The notes under the pieces were generated by a model, which had not been told where the DNA came from, searched no databases, and saw nothing but the letters and a program-made list of their open reading frames with translations. 64,000 nucleotides of DNA from positions 4,712,001-4,776,000 of the forward strand of contig CAUWAG010000006.1 in NCBI GenBank assembly GCA_963556695.1, written 5' to 3'. The position numbers were made by a program, and so were the translations under genes. Position 1 is the stretch's first letter. Each line of letters begins with the position of its first letter. The stretch is from Anthostomella pinea (taxonomy: Eukaryota > Ascomycota > Sordariomycetes > Xylariales > Xylariaceae). This document shows positions 34,757 through 46,499 of the stretch, piece by piece.

Positions 34757-37700
34757 GTACATCAAACAAAACACATCGACACAGGCACCTAGTCATCCAT
34801 TCTGTGAATACAGCAGGAGGACAAAAGAGTGCAGGCCCTACAGAGTTAGCCATCAACCTGGCTGACTACAAAGGAGAACAAGCAGACATCATTCTGATGC
34901 AAGAGCCCTGGGTCGGCATACCACCAAGCAAGAGAATGGGAGTAAAGACACACCCCAATTACAATATATACTCCCCAATGGATTCCTGGGACAGCGACAG
35001 TACACGGCCCAGATCTCTCATCTATGTGAGAAAACACCTTTAAGCGGATCAACTTCGGCCCTATGCTACACGAGACATCACCTGGGTCAAGGTACAAGGC
35101 ATCACTTTTGCCAGTGTCTACCGACCATGTTACAACCCACAGGAAGTGGATGACATTCTAGAAGTATGGACTCCACCTTTTGGCTGTGTTATAGCTGGAG
35201 ATTTTAATGCTGGCGACACATCCTGGGACTCGAACAATCCAGGATATCACGGTGGTATCATACTTGCACAGACTATGGCAGACCACGGACTGGATCTGAT
35301 TTCTGAACCAGATGTCCCAACACATGACGATGGAAATGTACTGGATCTGGTGTTCTCAGATGTCCCCATGGCTGAAGCCTCAGTCAATGATGCACTTCAG
35401 TGCACCTCAGATCATAAGACATTACGAATAGTCATTCCAATTCAGAGAGATCGGGACCGAGTTCCCAAGGCCAATCATTGGATAGTACCGGACGACAAAC
35501 TACAAGAGCTGGCAGACAATGTCCAAACCAGGATTCATGAACTCCCCCAGCTAGGTGTATCCCCTGGCCAGGTGGATAGATTTACACAAAGCTTGATCAA
35601 CATGATTCAAGGCTGTATCAGGACAGTGGGCAAGAAGCCCGGTCAATCTAGGCCCACTGCTTGGTGGAATGATGACTGCAAAGCAGCTGCTCAGACATAC
35701 AGGGCCCTTTCTAAACAGACCACAAGCCAAGAAGGGCGAAATTCAGCCCGACGGGAATTTCGCTGTGTGGTCCGAAAAGCTAAGAGAGAGTACTGGCAGA
35801 CTCTAATTGATTCAGCGACTGAACCAAAAGACCTGTACAGAATTGTTTCCTGGCACAAGCTGTCAGCAGGATTACGTTCCCCACCAATCATTATTGGGGA
35901 CCAAATCTATGAGTCACAAGAGAGCAAAGCAAATGCACTACGCTTAGCCACGCTTGAACGAAGCACCCCAGACAACGATATCACCGACCCCTGGTCTGTT
36001 CAGATCACACAAGCCAAGCCACACATCCCCCTCGAATACCATGTCGGACTAGAAGAGGCTGAAGGGTGCACTATAAGGACTAAGAGCAACTCCCCGGGAG
36101 TAGACACCCTCACAGTACGGATTCTGAAAGCTTGCTGGCCAGTCATTGGGGAGCATATCAGAGCCCTTTTCCAGACCTGCCTACAGATTGGACACCACCC
36201 TAAACCATTCAAAGTAGCTGAGGTGGTGATGATCCCAAAGCCAGACAAGAAAGACTACTCCAACCCCAGGGCCTACAGACCAATATCGCTATTATCATGT
36301 CTTGGCAAAGGCCTAGAACGACTCATTGCAAAAAGAATTGCCTGGTTTGTTATCAAACTTGGAATTCTAGCTCCACAACATTTTGGAGCTCTACCAAAGC
36401 GCTCTGCCACTGACCTGGTAGCTGCACTCATACACGATATTGAGCAGGCCCTTGACCAAGGCCTCGTTGCAACGGTAGTCACAGCAGATGTGACAGGGGC
36501 CTTCGATGCTGCCCTAATGGGACGGCTGGTGGTTCGCATGAGAGAACAGGGCTGGCCAGGCTTTCTTATAAGGTGGGTCCAGTCATTCATGTCTGAACGA
36601 TCCGCAAGAGTTCGGTTTGAAGGTATTGTGACCGATATAAAAGCCCTCACTTGTGGGCTACCACAAGGCTCACCAGCTTCTCCAATTCTTTATATGCTAT
36701 ATACAGAGCCAATCTGTGCCCGACTCGGGATGAAAAGAAGACGCTTTGGATATGCAGACGACCTAGCAACTCTCTGCATTGGAAAGGACCTCAAAGAAAT
36801 AGCCAAAGAGGCTTCTGAAAATCTTTACCTGCTCAACCAATGGGGACACGACAACGCTATTGAATTTGATCCCGACAAAACCGAGATCATGCATTTCTCA
36901 CGGAAAAAGAACTCAGACAATCCTCCGGTCCGCCACGGGACAATGAACAGAACAGCAAAGAACTCCATGCGATGGCTGGGTGTCTTCCTGGATAGAAAAC
37001 TGAACTTCAAAGATCACGTTTCCTACTGGGCCAAGAAAGTTAGTAGGGTAGCAAACCACATTCGAGGACTATGCAACACAGTCAAAGGACTTCCAGTAAA
37101 GTCAACCAAGAGGGCTGTGAAAACTTGTGTTATTCCTATTCTTACACACGGCCTGGAGGCCTGGTACCCAGGAATGGAAAAAATTGGGAGCTTAGGTGGG
37201 ACATCAGCATGTCGCATTAAAAGGCTTCTTGGAACGATAGATGCTGTACTACGAACGGCAATCAGAGCTATCCTGCCGGTCTGGAAAACACACCCTGGAC
37301 ATATCCTACACTTTGAATCACAGATTCCTCCAGCAGGAATTCTTGCAGAGTCAATAAGAAGACGTCACGGCTTCCGACTCAGAAGAGTAGACCAGAGACA
37401 CCCTCTTGTTGGCAGGCTCCAAATACAAGCTCGCAAAGAACCAACAAGGCTACAAAGAAGCTTCCAACTAGTCCCTGACTTCCAGAGACCAATACTCACC
37501 AAGCCATCATGGAAGAAGGCCCCAGTCCGTAAAGACAAGGACAAAGAAATAGAGCTCTTCAAGCAATGGTTACAGGAGAGAAATACGAACACTGACCTTG
37601 TCATCTACTCAGATGGATCACAATTGGATGACCAAGGCACAACCCGCACTGGATGGGGTTATACCATCAGGAAAGGCGGCACTGCACAAGAAGTATACCG

Positions 37701-38439
37701 GGGAAGGGGCAGACTTCTACAAGCAGAAGTAGTGGATGCTGAAGTCCATGGTGCTCTCCAAGGTCTTGCAGCAGCCAGGGCAATTAGATACAGAAAACAG
37801 CTATATGTCTGCCTGGACAACACATCAGTGGTAGATGGGCTTAATGGGACTCCACCCGAGACATCACAGAACATTTTTCTACGGTTTCAAGAACTTGCCA
37901 CAGCACACACTCCTGGAGTGACCGTCAAGTGGATTCCTGGACACAGAGATATTGATGGTAATGAGGCTGCTGACACACTAGCAAAAGAGGGCGCCATGCT
38001 AGAAACAGACACAACAAACCTTCCCACAATCTCTTGGGTTAAGAGAGATCTCAAGAAAAAGGGCAAGAAAGAGTTCAATCAATGGTGGAAAGACCAATCA
38101 GAACCTAAGTATCAAGAAGTATACTCACATACAGTAACTGAAAGAGGCCTTATATCTTTTAAGAGGAGCACTCTACACAGACTTCTAGCGGCCAGATCTG
38201 GACATGGCGACTTTGCCAGATACCACGAACGCTTTGGGCATACAGACTCGAACAACCACTGCAGCTGTGGTGAAAAGAAAACACCACAACACATTTTCTT
38301 TTGTAGGAGGCTGGGGAAAAATCGGTTGTTGCCTAGGTACTCGCCTAGGACAGCCTGTTTACAATACTTGGGAGAGAGGAGCACAGAATGGGCAAAATTC
38401 GTGGAGAAGAGCAAGTTCTTTTTAACAATCTGCCCCTGA
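34750..38439 (+). pseudogene. LINE 2 ORF2: endonuclease-RT-RNase H, one premature stop
   Basis: The start codon overlaps the ORF1 stop (ATGTTAG). The endonuclease shows ADIILMQEPWVGIP, VIAGDFNAGD and THDDGNVLDLVFSD. The RT shows NSPGVDTLTVRILKACW, YRPISLLSCLGKGLER, DVTGAFDAALMGRL, GLPQGSPASPILY and the catalytic FGYADDLATLC. RNase H shows IYSDGSQLDD, EVHGALQGL, LDNTSVVDGL and PGHRDIDGNEAADTLAKEG. It ends with a CCHC-type HCSCGEKKTPQHIFFC. The only break is a TAA at 35041-35043 after RKHL, within the endonuclease. Everything after it (1097 residues from 35146) is open. Confidence 0.9.
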
Positions 38440-38638
38440 TAGATAACCTTCCTTGAAGGACCAGATGGATGACCCCAAGGTCATACCGCCGCAACAACGG
38501 GGATGGGCCCGTAAGCGGGACTGACTGTACTTATTATCTTGAGACCTCCACAACCCTGCGATGCAGAGGCTCTGGGAGGCGTGGTTTGCACTACTGAGGA
38601 GCTACCCCCCACGTTAAAAACAAAACAAACAACAAACA

Positions 38639-39529
38639 TGAGGATCCCAGCATGGTGACGACTCTGATCGTCGGAATGTTTGCGCAGCACATTCTCTAGA
38701 GAGAAGCACCGGCATCCCAGGTCTTCCGACAAGCGAGTGCATTGTTCCAGACTGAGTTTAGGACTGCCTGGGACGGGTCAGAAACTTGCACAACAGGAAG
38801 AAGGAGCCGACTTACCGGCCAAGAATACGACAGGGATGCGTCGGGCTCGTTGCAAAGTATGCTTGTTTCGTTCCGCCTGAAGCAACTCGAGCCACGCAGT
38901 CCCTGGAGCGGAGCTGACTCTTGCTGTCAGATCCTGGAACTCATCCAGGTTCTTCTTTCCATACGTCATCTGCTCGTACTCGAATGCTTGTACCAAACAC
39001 TCAAATTTGTCCATTTCCTTCATCCAAAGACCCTCCGGCGTTCGGCCTTCTTCATAATCCAGCCAAGCACCTGTGATTGCCTCTGCTACCTTTATGTCGC
39101 ATGGCTTGATCAAGTCGAAGATATATCGGAAGCCAAGTGATTCAAGCTTGTGCTTCTCATCTTTGGGGACGTTAGATGTGGATGACAAGGGGCTTGCGCG
39201 GACTCACGCTTGGGCATTTTGGCGTAGGTCGGAATATCACTGACTACTGACTCGGCTAGATCATGACAAAGTCCTATCATCATGCATTTCTCGCGGTCCA
39301 GTGGAGGCTAAGAATTAGTTATGACAAGTCGACGTATGATGGACGACCAACCGGCGCAAACAAACCCAGCAGGGCCAGGCGGAAGCTGTGACTAGCCACA
39401 GTCTCGGGGTTCTCAATCGTCCTCAGCCACCCAGTGCGAGGTAGGTGCTTGAGGACTCCCATCAGGTGTAGAAAAGAGAGGGGTGTTTTGTCCAAGGCTG
39501 AAATTTTGGATTCCATTTCATGGAGTCCA
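38639..39529 (-). pseudogene. 5' half of an HD-hydrolase/adenylate-kinase-like fusion gene
   Basis: The gene starts at 39529 (MESKISALDKTPLSFLHLMG). The HD domain is of the YfbR/HDDC2 5'-nucleotidase type: GWLRTIENPETVASHSFRLALL, then after introns an HD-containing exon (MIGLCHDLAESVVSD, about 39240-39290). LESLGFRYIFDLIKPCDIKVAEAITGAWLDYEEG follows. A second domain begins RIPVVFLAGKS, leading to LSLEQCTRLSEDLGCRCFSLENVLR, which fits the P-loop and first helix of an adenylate-kinase-like fold. The frame is cut by LINE 2 at the LRKHSDDQSRHHAGI block and resumes at 32988. A GGAGGC microsatellite (39603-39627) lies just upstream of the start. Confidence 0.7.
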
Positions 39530-39602
39530 AGGAGACAGAATGGATGGGCGCATCGTGTCTAGAAGACTAGAACGGCGGGTATTTAAAAGGCACCTCAAAG
39601 TG

Positions 39603-39627
39603 GGGGCGGAGGCGGAGGCGGAGGCGG
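39603..39627. repeat. (GGAGGC)n microsatellite
   Basis: Four tandem GGAGGC units lie about 80 bp upstream of the start codon of the disrupted HD/kinase gene. Confidence 0.9.
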
Positions 39628-39938
39628 GGTAACTGCAACGAAAGCCCTTGCCAGCCACCTGCAGGCGTTTTCTCAGTCTCACCAGGCTGTATAGGTTGGT
39701 ATTAAACGGGGTGGATCCAATCCAGATAAGCCTGTCTACAATAAGGTACACGCATAACAGGCCACCCCGACCCTCACTCGATCACACAGTCCGACACTTC
39801 AACGCTTGGGAGGAACATCATAGAACTCAGCGTGAAAGCAATGGTAAAAGGTCTGCCATCTTGATATTCTGTCGCTGCAGATCGGCCAAGCAAGCCACGG
39901 TCATCTAGGTAAACCGTTGAGCACGTCCAGGTCTTGAC

Positions 39939-41281
39939 CTATGCAAGGGAAGATGGCTTACCCCATGATTTGACATGCACCTGAAGAAATGCCATGTACT
40001 GTGCCACCAGGGTATCGTTGAACTGTGTCTCCTTCGTGTAGTCCCATCCGACTCGATGCCGGAAATCAAGTAGGCGTTGTTTGCAAGACGCGGAGGCCTC
40101 TTCAAGGAGATACCGTGGATGAGAGGGGTGCTGCCAGAATTCGTCCTAAGAGGTGTCAGGACAGCCACTTGCCCAGGTCAATTGAGTTGCTCCTTACGGG
40201 GTCTGCATATCTGCTCCAATAAATGTTGCGACCAGCATCTAACTCTCTCGCATGGATAAGGAAAAAGTACAGCAAGATTTGAACCGGGAGACTCATTGCG
40301 CTATTCCTAACAGCCTGGAGCTGAGCATCAAGAGAGACGATATGCTTTTCCAACATACGATTCAACTGGCTGTGTACCATGCGAGGAACGGGAGTCTTCC
40401 CGTACCAGGCTGATGTTATGTCTGCGACCCGCTGCATATCGAGCGTGTCCTCACCAAGGAATTGGAGTGGGCGCATCAGAAGTCGCAGACATGTATACAG
40501 CTCGAGCGATCGCGAAACGATCGGGTTCTGTCCTCGTCAGCATTGGATGGCACGGGTAATGATGAGGTACCTTGATGAATGACTCCGCCAACGACAAGAG
40601 GGCCGAGAGAGGGCCTTGGCCAATTCTACCCTCTACCAACACGCTGAAGACACATGCCTGTATATAGTGGGAGATATCCGCGTTCGGTGCTTCCAAGCAG
40701 TACGCCGTAGTCGACAGGCAAGCCCAGCCTTGTTCATCCTTCGTGATCAATCGCGTTTGGTTCTTGTCTCTGGGGACGAACGGTCGGCAGGGCAGAGTCA
40801 GTCGGGGCCCATGGACGAAATGTCCAACCACGGCCACCCTGCTCGGCAGTGGTATTGCGGTGGTTTCAAAAACCGCGCCATACTTGAGGTCATTCCCTAG
40901 ATCGCCTTCAGTACTAGGTAAGTGCATCGTATGCGGATAGCCATACATTTGTCAAACGACCTAATGACCGCAGTAGGAAAGACGCAGCGGATCGGAGTGC
41001 CACTTGAAGCACAGCGCTGGCACCACTCCACTAAAACATTCGGGAATCGCACACACCACAGCAAGTTAGCTTTCTGGGGTCAGGTCCAGGGGAAACGGCC
41101 CTACCTTCTTCTTGTCCCGCGAGCATCTATAACAAGCAGCGGAACGCGTCAACTGGTACTTGTTTGGAGCTGATACGTCGCTGGTCCTAGGAAGTTTTGT
41201 GAATGTCAGGTAATTCGGCCTTTGATGCTCGGTGCGAAGCCTGGGGCCAGGTCGCCAGGTGTTCTCCACCGAGGGATCCAT
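39939..41281 (-). CDS. Probable Zn2Cys6-type fungal transcription factor
   Basis: The N terminus (from 41281) contains AACYRCSRDKKK, followed by an intron with a GTAGGG donor. VEWCQRCASSGTPIRC comes next. The Cys pattern (CxxC...CxxC...C) resembles a Zn2Cys6 binuclear cluster, although the third Cys is not in its usual place. That could be a splice-choice error on my part. The middle exons carry IQACVFSVLVEGRIGQGPLSALLSLAESFIK and MLEKHIVSLDAQLQAVRNSAMSLPVQILLYFF. The end is DFRHRVGWDYTKETQFNDTLVAQYMAFLQVHVKSWG. At least four introns are needed. It lies about 8 kb from the right-hand gene cluster, so a regulatory link is possible but unsupported. Confidence 0.45.
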
Positions 41282-41393
41282 GTTGTCTATTAGAAACGAA
41301 GCAGGCGAGCGGCGAGGTAGCGAGGATTACTAGGTTATGTTCTAGTAGTCGTGCAAGTAAGCACAGCGAGCTATGTGGCGAGCTCATCCTGTT

Positions 41394-41540
41394 TTAGCGT
41401 CCCCGATGATTGCAAGGATAAGGTCAGCCAAATGCGCACCGCAATATTGATCTCTTAGCGTCCCCGACATGAGCAGGGATACGGCCAGCCAGATCTGTGT
41501 TGATCTCTTAGCGTTCCCGATGAGAGCGGGGGTGGGTCAG
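41394..41540. repeat. Three degenerate copies of a ~57-bp unit with TTAGCGTCCCCGA
   Basis: TTAGCGTCCCCGATGA..GCAAGGATAAGGTCAGCCA starts at 41394. It recurs at 41455 (TTAGCGTCCCCGACATGAGCAGGGATACGGCCAGCC) and at 41508 (TTAGCGTTCCCGATGAGAGCGGGGGTGGGTCAGC). The function is unknown. Confidence 0.7.
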
Positions 41541-42198
41541 CGCGGCACGGGCCGTGTCCTATTCCCAGAAGAGCGCCGGGCCGTGCCCCAGCGGCTGGAA
41601 CAAGCGGGACCCCCATGAGCCTACCACGCCCAACCCAACGCCACCTTACCTTGCCTTTGGCATCGTAAGACTCGCCGGAGGATCGTCAATCCGATAACAT
41701 ACAGGCAACAAACCAATATGTGGAACTGAGACTTGTCAGTAGCGCGGTTCCAGGATGGAATCACTGTTGATATGAGTATAATAACAATTCGAGATGATCA
41801 TTCAAAGCGCATCAGATGGGTTGTGTACATGCAGCTATTAAGCAAGATCCCTCGAGAAACGGTTTTTCGCATTTTCAGAGAATTGGCACCCTCCCGACAA
41901 ACTATAGTACCTGACAACGTCTTGGGGCCACCAAGAAAGGTGCTGATGCAAGGTTAGGCTGTCTATCGGATTCCCTTCTAGGTCCTGCGTGGTGTATATT
42001 GCATGCACATCTGGCTGGAAGAGTCTATCCGATACTCCAACCGGGCTGTACGTTCCGGGATCAAGCATACATGTGCAACACGCAATTGATTGCAAGCAAC
42101 AGCAGCTCAGAGTATTACAGTATCTTGAGGACGTATAAGATAGCTGCGAGAACGTCGACGGGATCGGCTCTAGGCGTCCGGAAATATCAACTGCGACC

Positions 42199-43332
42199 AT
42201 GACACTAATCGAACGCTCGCCCTTTTTAGGAGTCTACCAGACCCTACGTCATTGCTACCCCTATCTTCTATATAGCTTGGTTATTATTTCCTGTTTCCTG
42301 AGCAACCTTATCCCGCTACTTGTGGATCTGTTTAAGCCTCCCAATAAGACCATGGCATTCTACCTTCAGTCTGGCATATTCAATGACTGGTTATATGTAG
42401 TCCTTGGGCCGCTGGTGCCCCCAATTCTAGAAAGCTGCGTGTCAGTCATGCTTGAAGTCGATCTTGATCCCAAGGAAAAGAAGACGAGCAAAAAGTCCAA
42501 ATCTTTACATGGGATAGTGAAATCCGTGATGAAGATCCCTACAGCACTCGTTACAATCTACAGGGCGTTTGGGAACCCTTGGAAGTTCTTCCTGATGTCG
42601 GCGTTTCAGATAATAGCTACTATTATCTCCTCACAAGTGGCCAACGAAGCGCAAAGTCGAAGACTCAGACGCGAGACAGAGCTGGACGATGTGCTGACCA
42701 AGGCGCTGGCCGCACTGGAAGCAGTGGGGAAATTGGATGTACTCAGAACGCCGGCAGCATCGGAGGCACTGGGTACATTGAAGTGGGACGTGGAGGCAGC
42801 ACTGGCTGCAAGAAGAGGAGTGACCGGGAGCGGAGCACTGGCTGCGGTCAGAGAACTGGCTGGACGCGCTGGGATTTCGCCCTCCTCGGAAGACGCACTC
42901 ACCAAGGCAAAGTCCAGGTATACCGCCAGCCTTAAACTGCAGGGTGTGATCCTTTTCTCTCAGAAACTCGTACTCTCGTTCGCCTTTATGGCGTGTGGCT
43001 TGGGAGGGGTGGACCAAGTCACCCTCACTTCGCTGTCCCACAGAATGTTGGCGTTAGACGACATATGCGACAAGATAGCGGAGAATATGCCAAACACTGG
43101 ACGGATTTTCCGCTTGATGGCGGAGGGAGCGTCGCCATGGAGCTCGAACGGTTTCAGGACGATTCATGCAAACTTTATCAAGGCATGTCAGGCCACCTGG
43201 AAAGCGCGTGTTATGCCTCTGGGCGAAGTACCTGGTTTTAAGGAACACATAGGGCGGTTTGAGGATAGACTATGTTTACCCCTGTGGCCTACAGAGGCTG
43301 AGGATAGATCACAAAACGGGAGCCAACACTGA
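42199..43332 (+). CDS. Unknown membrane protein, 377 residues
   Basis: I do not recognise the family. The ORF is single-exon and open. Hydrophobic segments lie at about 22-43 (YLLYSLVIISCFLSNLIPLLV), 62-82 (NDWLYVVLGPLVPPILESCVSV) and 252-275 (QGVILFSQKLVLSFAFMACGL). A weaker one lies near 128-145. A Lys-rich stretch (PKEKKTSKKSKS) follows the second. An Ala/Leu-rich region (LTKALAALEAVGKLDVL to AAVRELAGRAG) with charged heptad-like spacing may be a coiled coil. No signal peptide is evident. The codon pattern and uninterrupted length support a real gene. Confidence 0.55.
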   Translation: MTLIERSPFLGVYQTLRHCYPYLLYSLVIISCFLSNLIPLLVDLFKPPNKTMAFYLQSGIFNDWLYVVLGPLVPPILESCVSVMLEVDLDPKEKKTSKKSKSLHGIVKSVMKIPTALVTIYRAFGNPWKFFLMSAFQIIATIISSQVANEAQSRRLRRETELDDVLTKALAALEAVGKLDVLRTPAASEALGTLKWDVEAALAARRGVTGSGALAAVRELAGRAGISPSSEDALTKAKSRYTASLKLQGVILFSQKLVLSFAFMACGLGGVDQVTLTSLSHRMLALDDICDKIAENMPNTGRIFRLMAEGASPWSSNGFRTIHANFIKACQATWKARVMPLGEVPGFKEHIGRFEDRLCLPLWPTEAEDRSQNGSQH

Positions 43333-43696
43333 AACTTTGATGGATTGGACCCCAGGGTACTAGATCGGCAGAGAGACGGTTTGCTTCAGGAGACAGGCAG
43401 CACCATCCCGCTCGCGTTGCATCCAGTCAGTCGTCTCGTCATCCTGCTCGGCGTATGTGGTCGGATCAAGTGTGTCGAACAGCGGCAGAAACATCGACGA
43501 CGGTGTGCGTTGGTGTACAATACGCAGGTTTGACACGTCGCTGCTGCAGGCAACATGCGAAGCGCAGAGGATGGTTATATCGTTTAAGAAGGTGTCACGG
43601 AGTTGGCGAATATGGTGCACCGACTGGTCGGAATGTGTGTGGCAACAGTAGCTGCATACGGAAAGGCACCAACAATGGACCTATTTTATGTCATTC

Positions 43697-43879
43697 TGTT
43701 GGAGCAGACTTGTGATCGATCAATCATGGTACTCGAGTATGGGGTCAAGGTCATGATGTTACTGATGGATTGATTGAACGAATCTAGCTGGACTCGAAGG
43801 TCTGCCTAAGTGACCTCTCAATCCACTATCTTATCTTATCTAATCATACATGTAGGTCTGTTCATAGGTGGATCCAACA
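43697..43879 (-). repeat. Solo LTR, Copia-type, copy 2 (inverted relative to copy 1)
   Basis: The block begins TGTTGGAGCA and ends GATCCAACA on the plus strand. Its reverse complement aligns along its length with 24518-24721, sharing ACATGTATGATTAGATAAG, GAGGTCACTTAG.CAGACCTTC and CATGACCTTGACCCCATAC. It is about 20 bp shorter. No clear target-site duplication is seen. Confidence 0.8.
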
Positions 43880-44767
43880 GATTTAGTACTATTTAAGGTA
43901 CCGCATAGGTCGCTCTCTTAAGAAGACAGTTGAGAGAAGTAGTTAAAAAAAGCAACAAGCAGCTGCCAAGGCGCATAAAGATTGTGACCGCACCAACTGG
44001 CCTCCCAAAATGGTTGGCTTCGTGCGCTCTAATGTCACATCGCCATATGCCTCGACTTAAACTCCGAGAGCTACTACTTCACCCCTACCAATGTCTCCCT
44101 GTCCTTGGCCACACAGAGTAGTATGTCGGCAGGTTTAGTAAGGTATCAAGTGAGCAGGATGCCATTGTGACAGTCAGTGCTAGCTATATCCAGCTGTACA
44201 GAATAGACTGCCGGACCTATGTGCACGGACGTTAAGCGTGATGGCTACAACTGAAGTCCGTGCTTCTGTTCCGGGTGGATCGCCTCGACAACATTCTGCG
44301 GGTACTACTGCTAGCAAGTGGCAGCTTTGTGCCAGACGGGGGCTGGATCGGGACGGAACAACTAGGTTCCGTTGTCTACCTATAAAGGTGCCTTGTGGGC
44401 TTACCTTTAATCCGACACGGGTTGTCTGCCCCGCCCCTGCCCCCGCTTCCCCCTTTTCCCCGTAACGTTCCCAATCAAGCAGGTCGCCTAAGCCCCTTAC
44501 CCACACGGCCATTAGCTGCTGCTCCTCTGTTGATGCGACATGCACTGTTTGTCTGCCGACTGATGCTTCTCTCCCAGCGGCAGGTTATTATCACTCGGCT
44601 TCTTTCTGTTGCGACTGTAAGCCAAATCTGAAAGCCCGGCCTTCCCGCTCGCTCGAACTGCACATGCCCACGTTGCTAACTAGCTTCCTCAGCAGCAGCA
44701 ACTCCACAACCCGTCTAGCATGCCACTTTGTTGCGGCTGGCACTATCACCACGTCCCTCGCACTCTT

Positions 44768-44875
44768 TGAAATACCTAGATTCGATTATACCTAAGGAAG
44801 AAGAGACAATATCGAAGGAAAAAAGGGGAAGCTAGGATATATACATAGATATGTAGAGGTATTATGTAATACCGT
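44768..44875. repeat. Dispersed repeat, copy B (inverted copy at 3769-3880)
   Basis: See copy A at 3769-3880. The end GGTATTATGTAATACCGTCACAC, read in reverse, gives TGTGACGGTATTAC. This resembles the TGTGACGG start of the gypsy LTR, so the repeat may be an LTR-linked sequence. Confidence 0.6.
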
Positions 44876-45431
44876 CACACCTTTAGCAATAGTCGAGATC
44901 TAGCCGGACGGAGTCCAGCCCAGCCAAAATAATACTGGCGCTTCGTAGCTGCACGTAGATCCCTTGTAGTCGAGTACTAACCTGTATGTTGTCTTCCTAA
45001 GCCGCAACATAAAATGACAAGTCAGGGTATAATGCGCTCTGGCCACGAAATCGTCGACGCCAACGTCGGAGCTGCTGTCGTTTGTAGCAATATGCATAAG
45101 CCCCTTGGCCACACTTGGATACTATGGGGATAATTAGTTTGTGGGGTGATTGGTCTCCCTTATAGGTAGCTTGCGGGGGGTTGGGCGGGCGCAGCCTGGA
45201 TTTTGAATGATTTACCCACAAAACTATTCCCCACTACCCAAATCGTTCGCCTATCCATCCCATGCATGCTGCAGTTGTCGGCAAATGCATCAGCACTGGA
45301 CGGCTAGCCCCACATACTCTGCTAGATTAATGGTATCAAACACCTTCTGACATTTGTTGATGCCCATCGTCCTTCCTGTTACTTCCCACCGTTGACTCGT
45401 TACCTCGTCCACAAAAGACCAGTTCTTTACT

Positions 45432-46444
45432 ATGGACGCCCAATTTGGTGAGTTTACTACTAGCAGGCATTCTAACTCTCCATACCTTCCTGCTGAAACT
45501 GATTCCAGGGAACACGGTCCTTAGAACCTACGAATCAAATGATGTAACCTACGAATTCACCAGTACAACGTTTACAAAAACCTCGCGACTTGCCTTTAAT
45601 GATAAGCGGCTTGATGGCACCGACTTCGTTTGGTTCAGATCATGGTATAGAAGATGCCGTTCTCTTATCCCAAGATCATGGAATATTACTAACCTCTGAA
45701 TGAGTCTTTGTCAGGAACCATGAGCGTATTACCAACGAAGCCAGAGCCTTGGAGTTAGTCAGGCGAAGAACGACGATTCCCGTGCCAAAACTACTTGATC
45801 ATGGGATTCATCCGGACGGCCGGCGGTATTTGGTAACGGAGCTTATCGAAGGCATTACTCTGGATCGCTTTCAGAAACGGGGTTGCTCTCAGCCAGAGGG
45901 ACAGAAGCATACAGACAATACACCATGCGAGCCATGTTCAGACCACGCGTATACGAATGCTCTCGAATTTATCCAAGGCACTGTGTTACCCCAGCTTAGG
46001 GACTTGAAATCTGGAAACCGGGGTATCGAAGGTTTTGTTATGCCACCCTCTTGGCTAAGCCCGGATGTTCAGCCTCCTTGGAAAGGCAACGTTGGATCTT
46101 GGAAGACTCTCCCGCTTGATGTGCCCATATACGAGTTCCAACACGGCGACCTCGCAGCTCACAACATCATGATGAATCCACAGACCCTTCAAGTCAAGGC
46201 TTTGATTGACTGGGAATATGCTGGCTTCTTCCCACCAGGCATGGAGAGATGGGCTGGGACGCTAGATTCTGACGTATACTATAAGCGAGGCAATTATCTT
46301 GCCGGCGCAATAGCGGAGTTCCTTCCTGAGGAATACCTGAAATGCTACGGGAAGTGGAGTGACAAGGCAGAATTAGAGAGCTTGATTGAGCTTGGGCATC
46401 TTCCATCCCCTGATCAACTCCGGTCGGCAGGTAGAGAAGAGTGA
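45432..46444 (+). CDS. APH-type phosphotransferase (kinase-like) protein
   Basis: The start ATG at 45432 opens a 5-codon exon (MDAQF), then an intron (GTGAGT to TTCCAG). The next exon is NTVLRTYESNDVTYEFTSTT. A second intron ends GTCTTTGTCAG before NHERITNEARALELVRRRTTIPVPKLLDHG. The catalytic loop is FQHGDLAAHNIMMNP and the metal-binding DxD-like part is ALIDWEYAGFFPPGMERW. These are the hallmarks of fungal aminoglycoside-phosphotransferase-like (PF01636) proteins, whose substrates are mostly unknown. Length and motifs look complete, and no stop interrupts the domain. Linkage to the cluster further right is not shown. Confidence 0.8.
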
Positions 46445-46499
46445 TGCTTGAAGGATTAGATCACGTTGCTGAGTTGGTTATAAGACACTTGGGGAAATT

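Larger units (their letters stand above)
32989..38638 (+). mobile_element. LINE retrotransposon 2 (Tad-like), nearly intact, with 14-bp TSD
   Basis: The 5.65-kb insertion is flanked by the direct repeat TGAGGATCCCAGCA at 32975-32988 and 38639-38652. It has a 5' UTR, ORF1, a 4-nt ATGA-like overlap to ORF2 (ATGTTAG), a short 3' UTR and an A/C-rich tail (GTTAAAAACAAAACAAAC). ORF1 is open and ORF2 has a single stop, so this copy is young compared with LINE 1. Confidence 0.93.
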
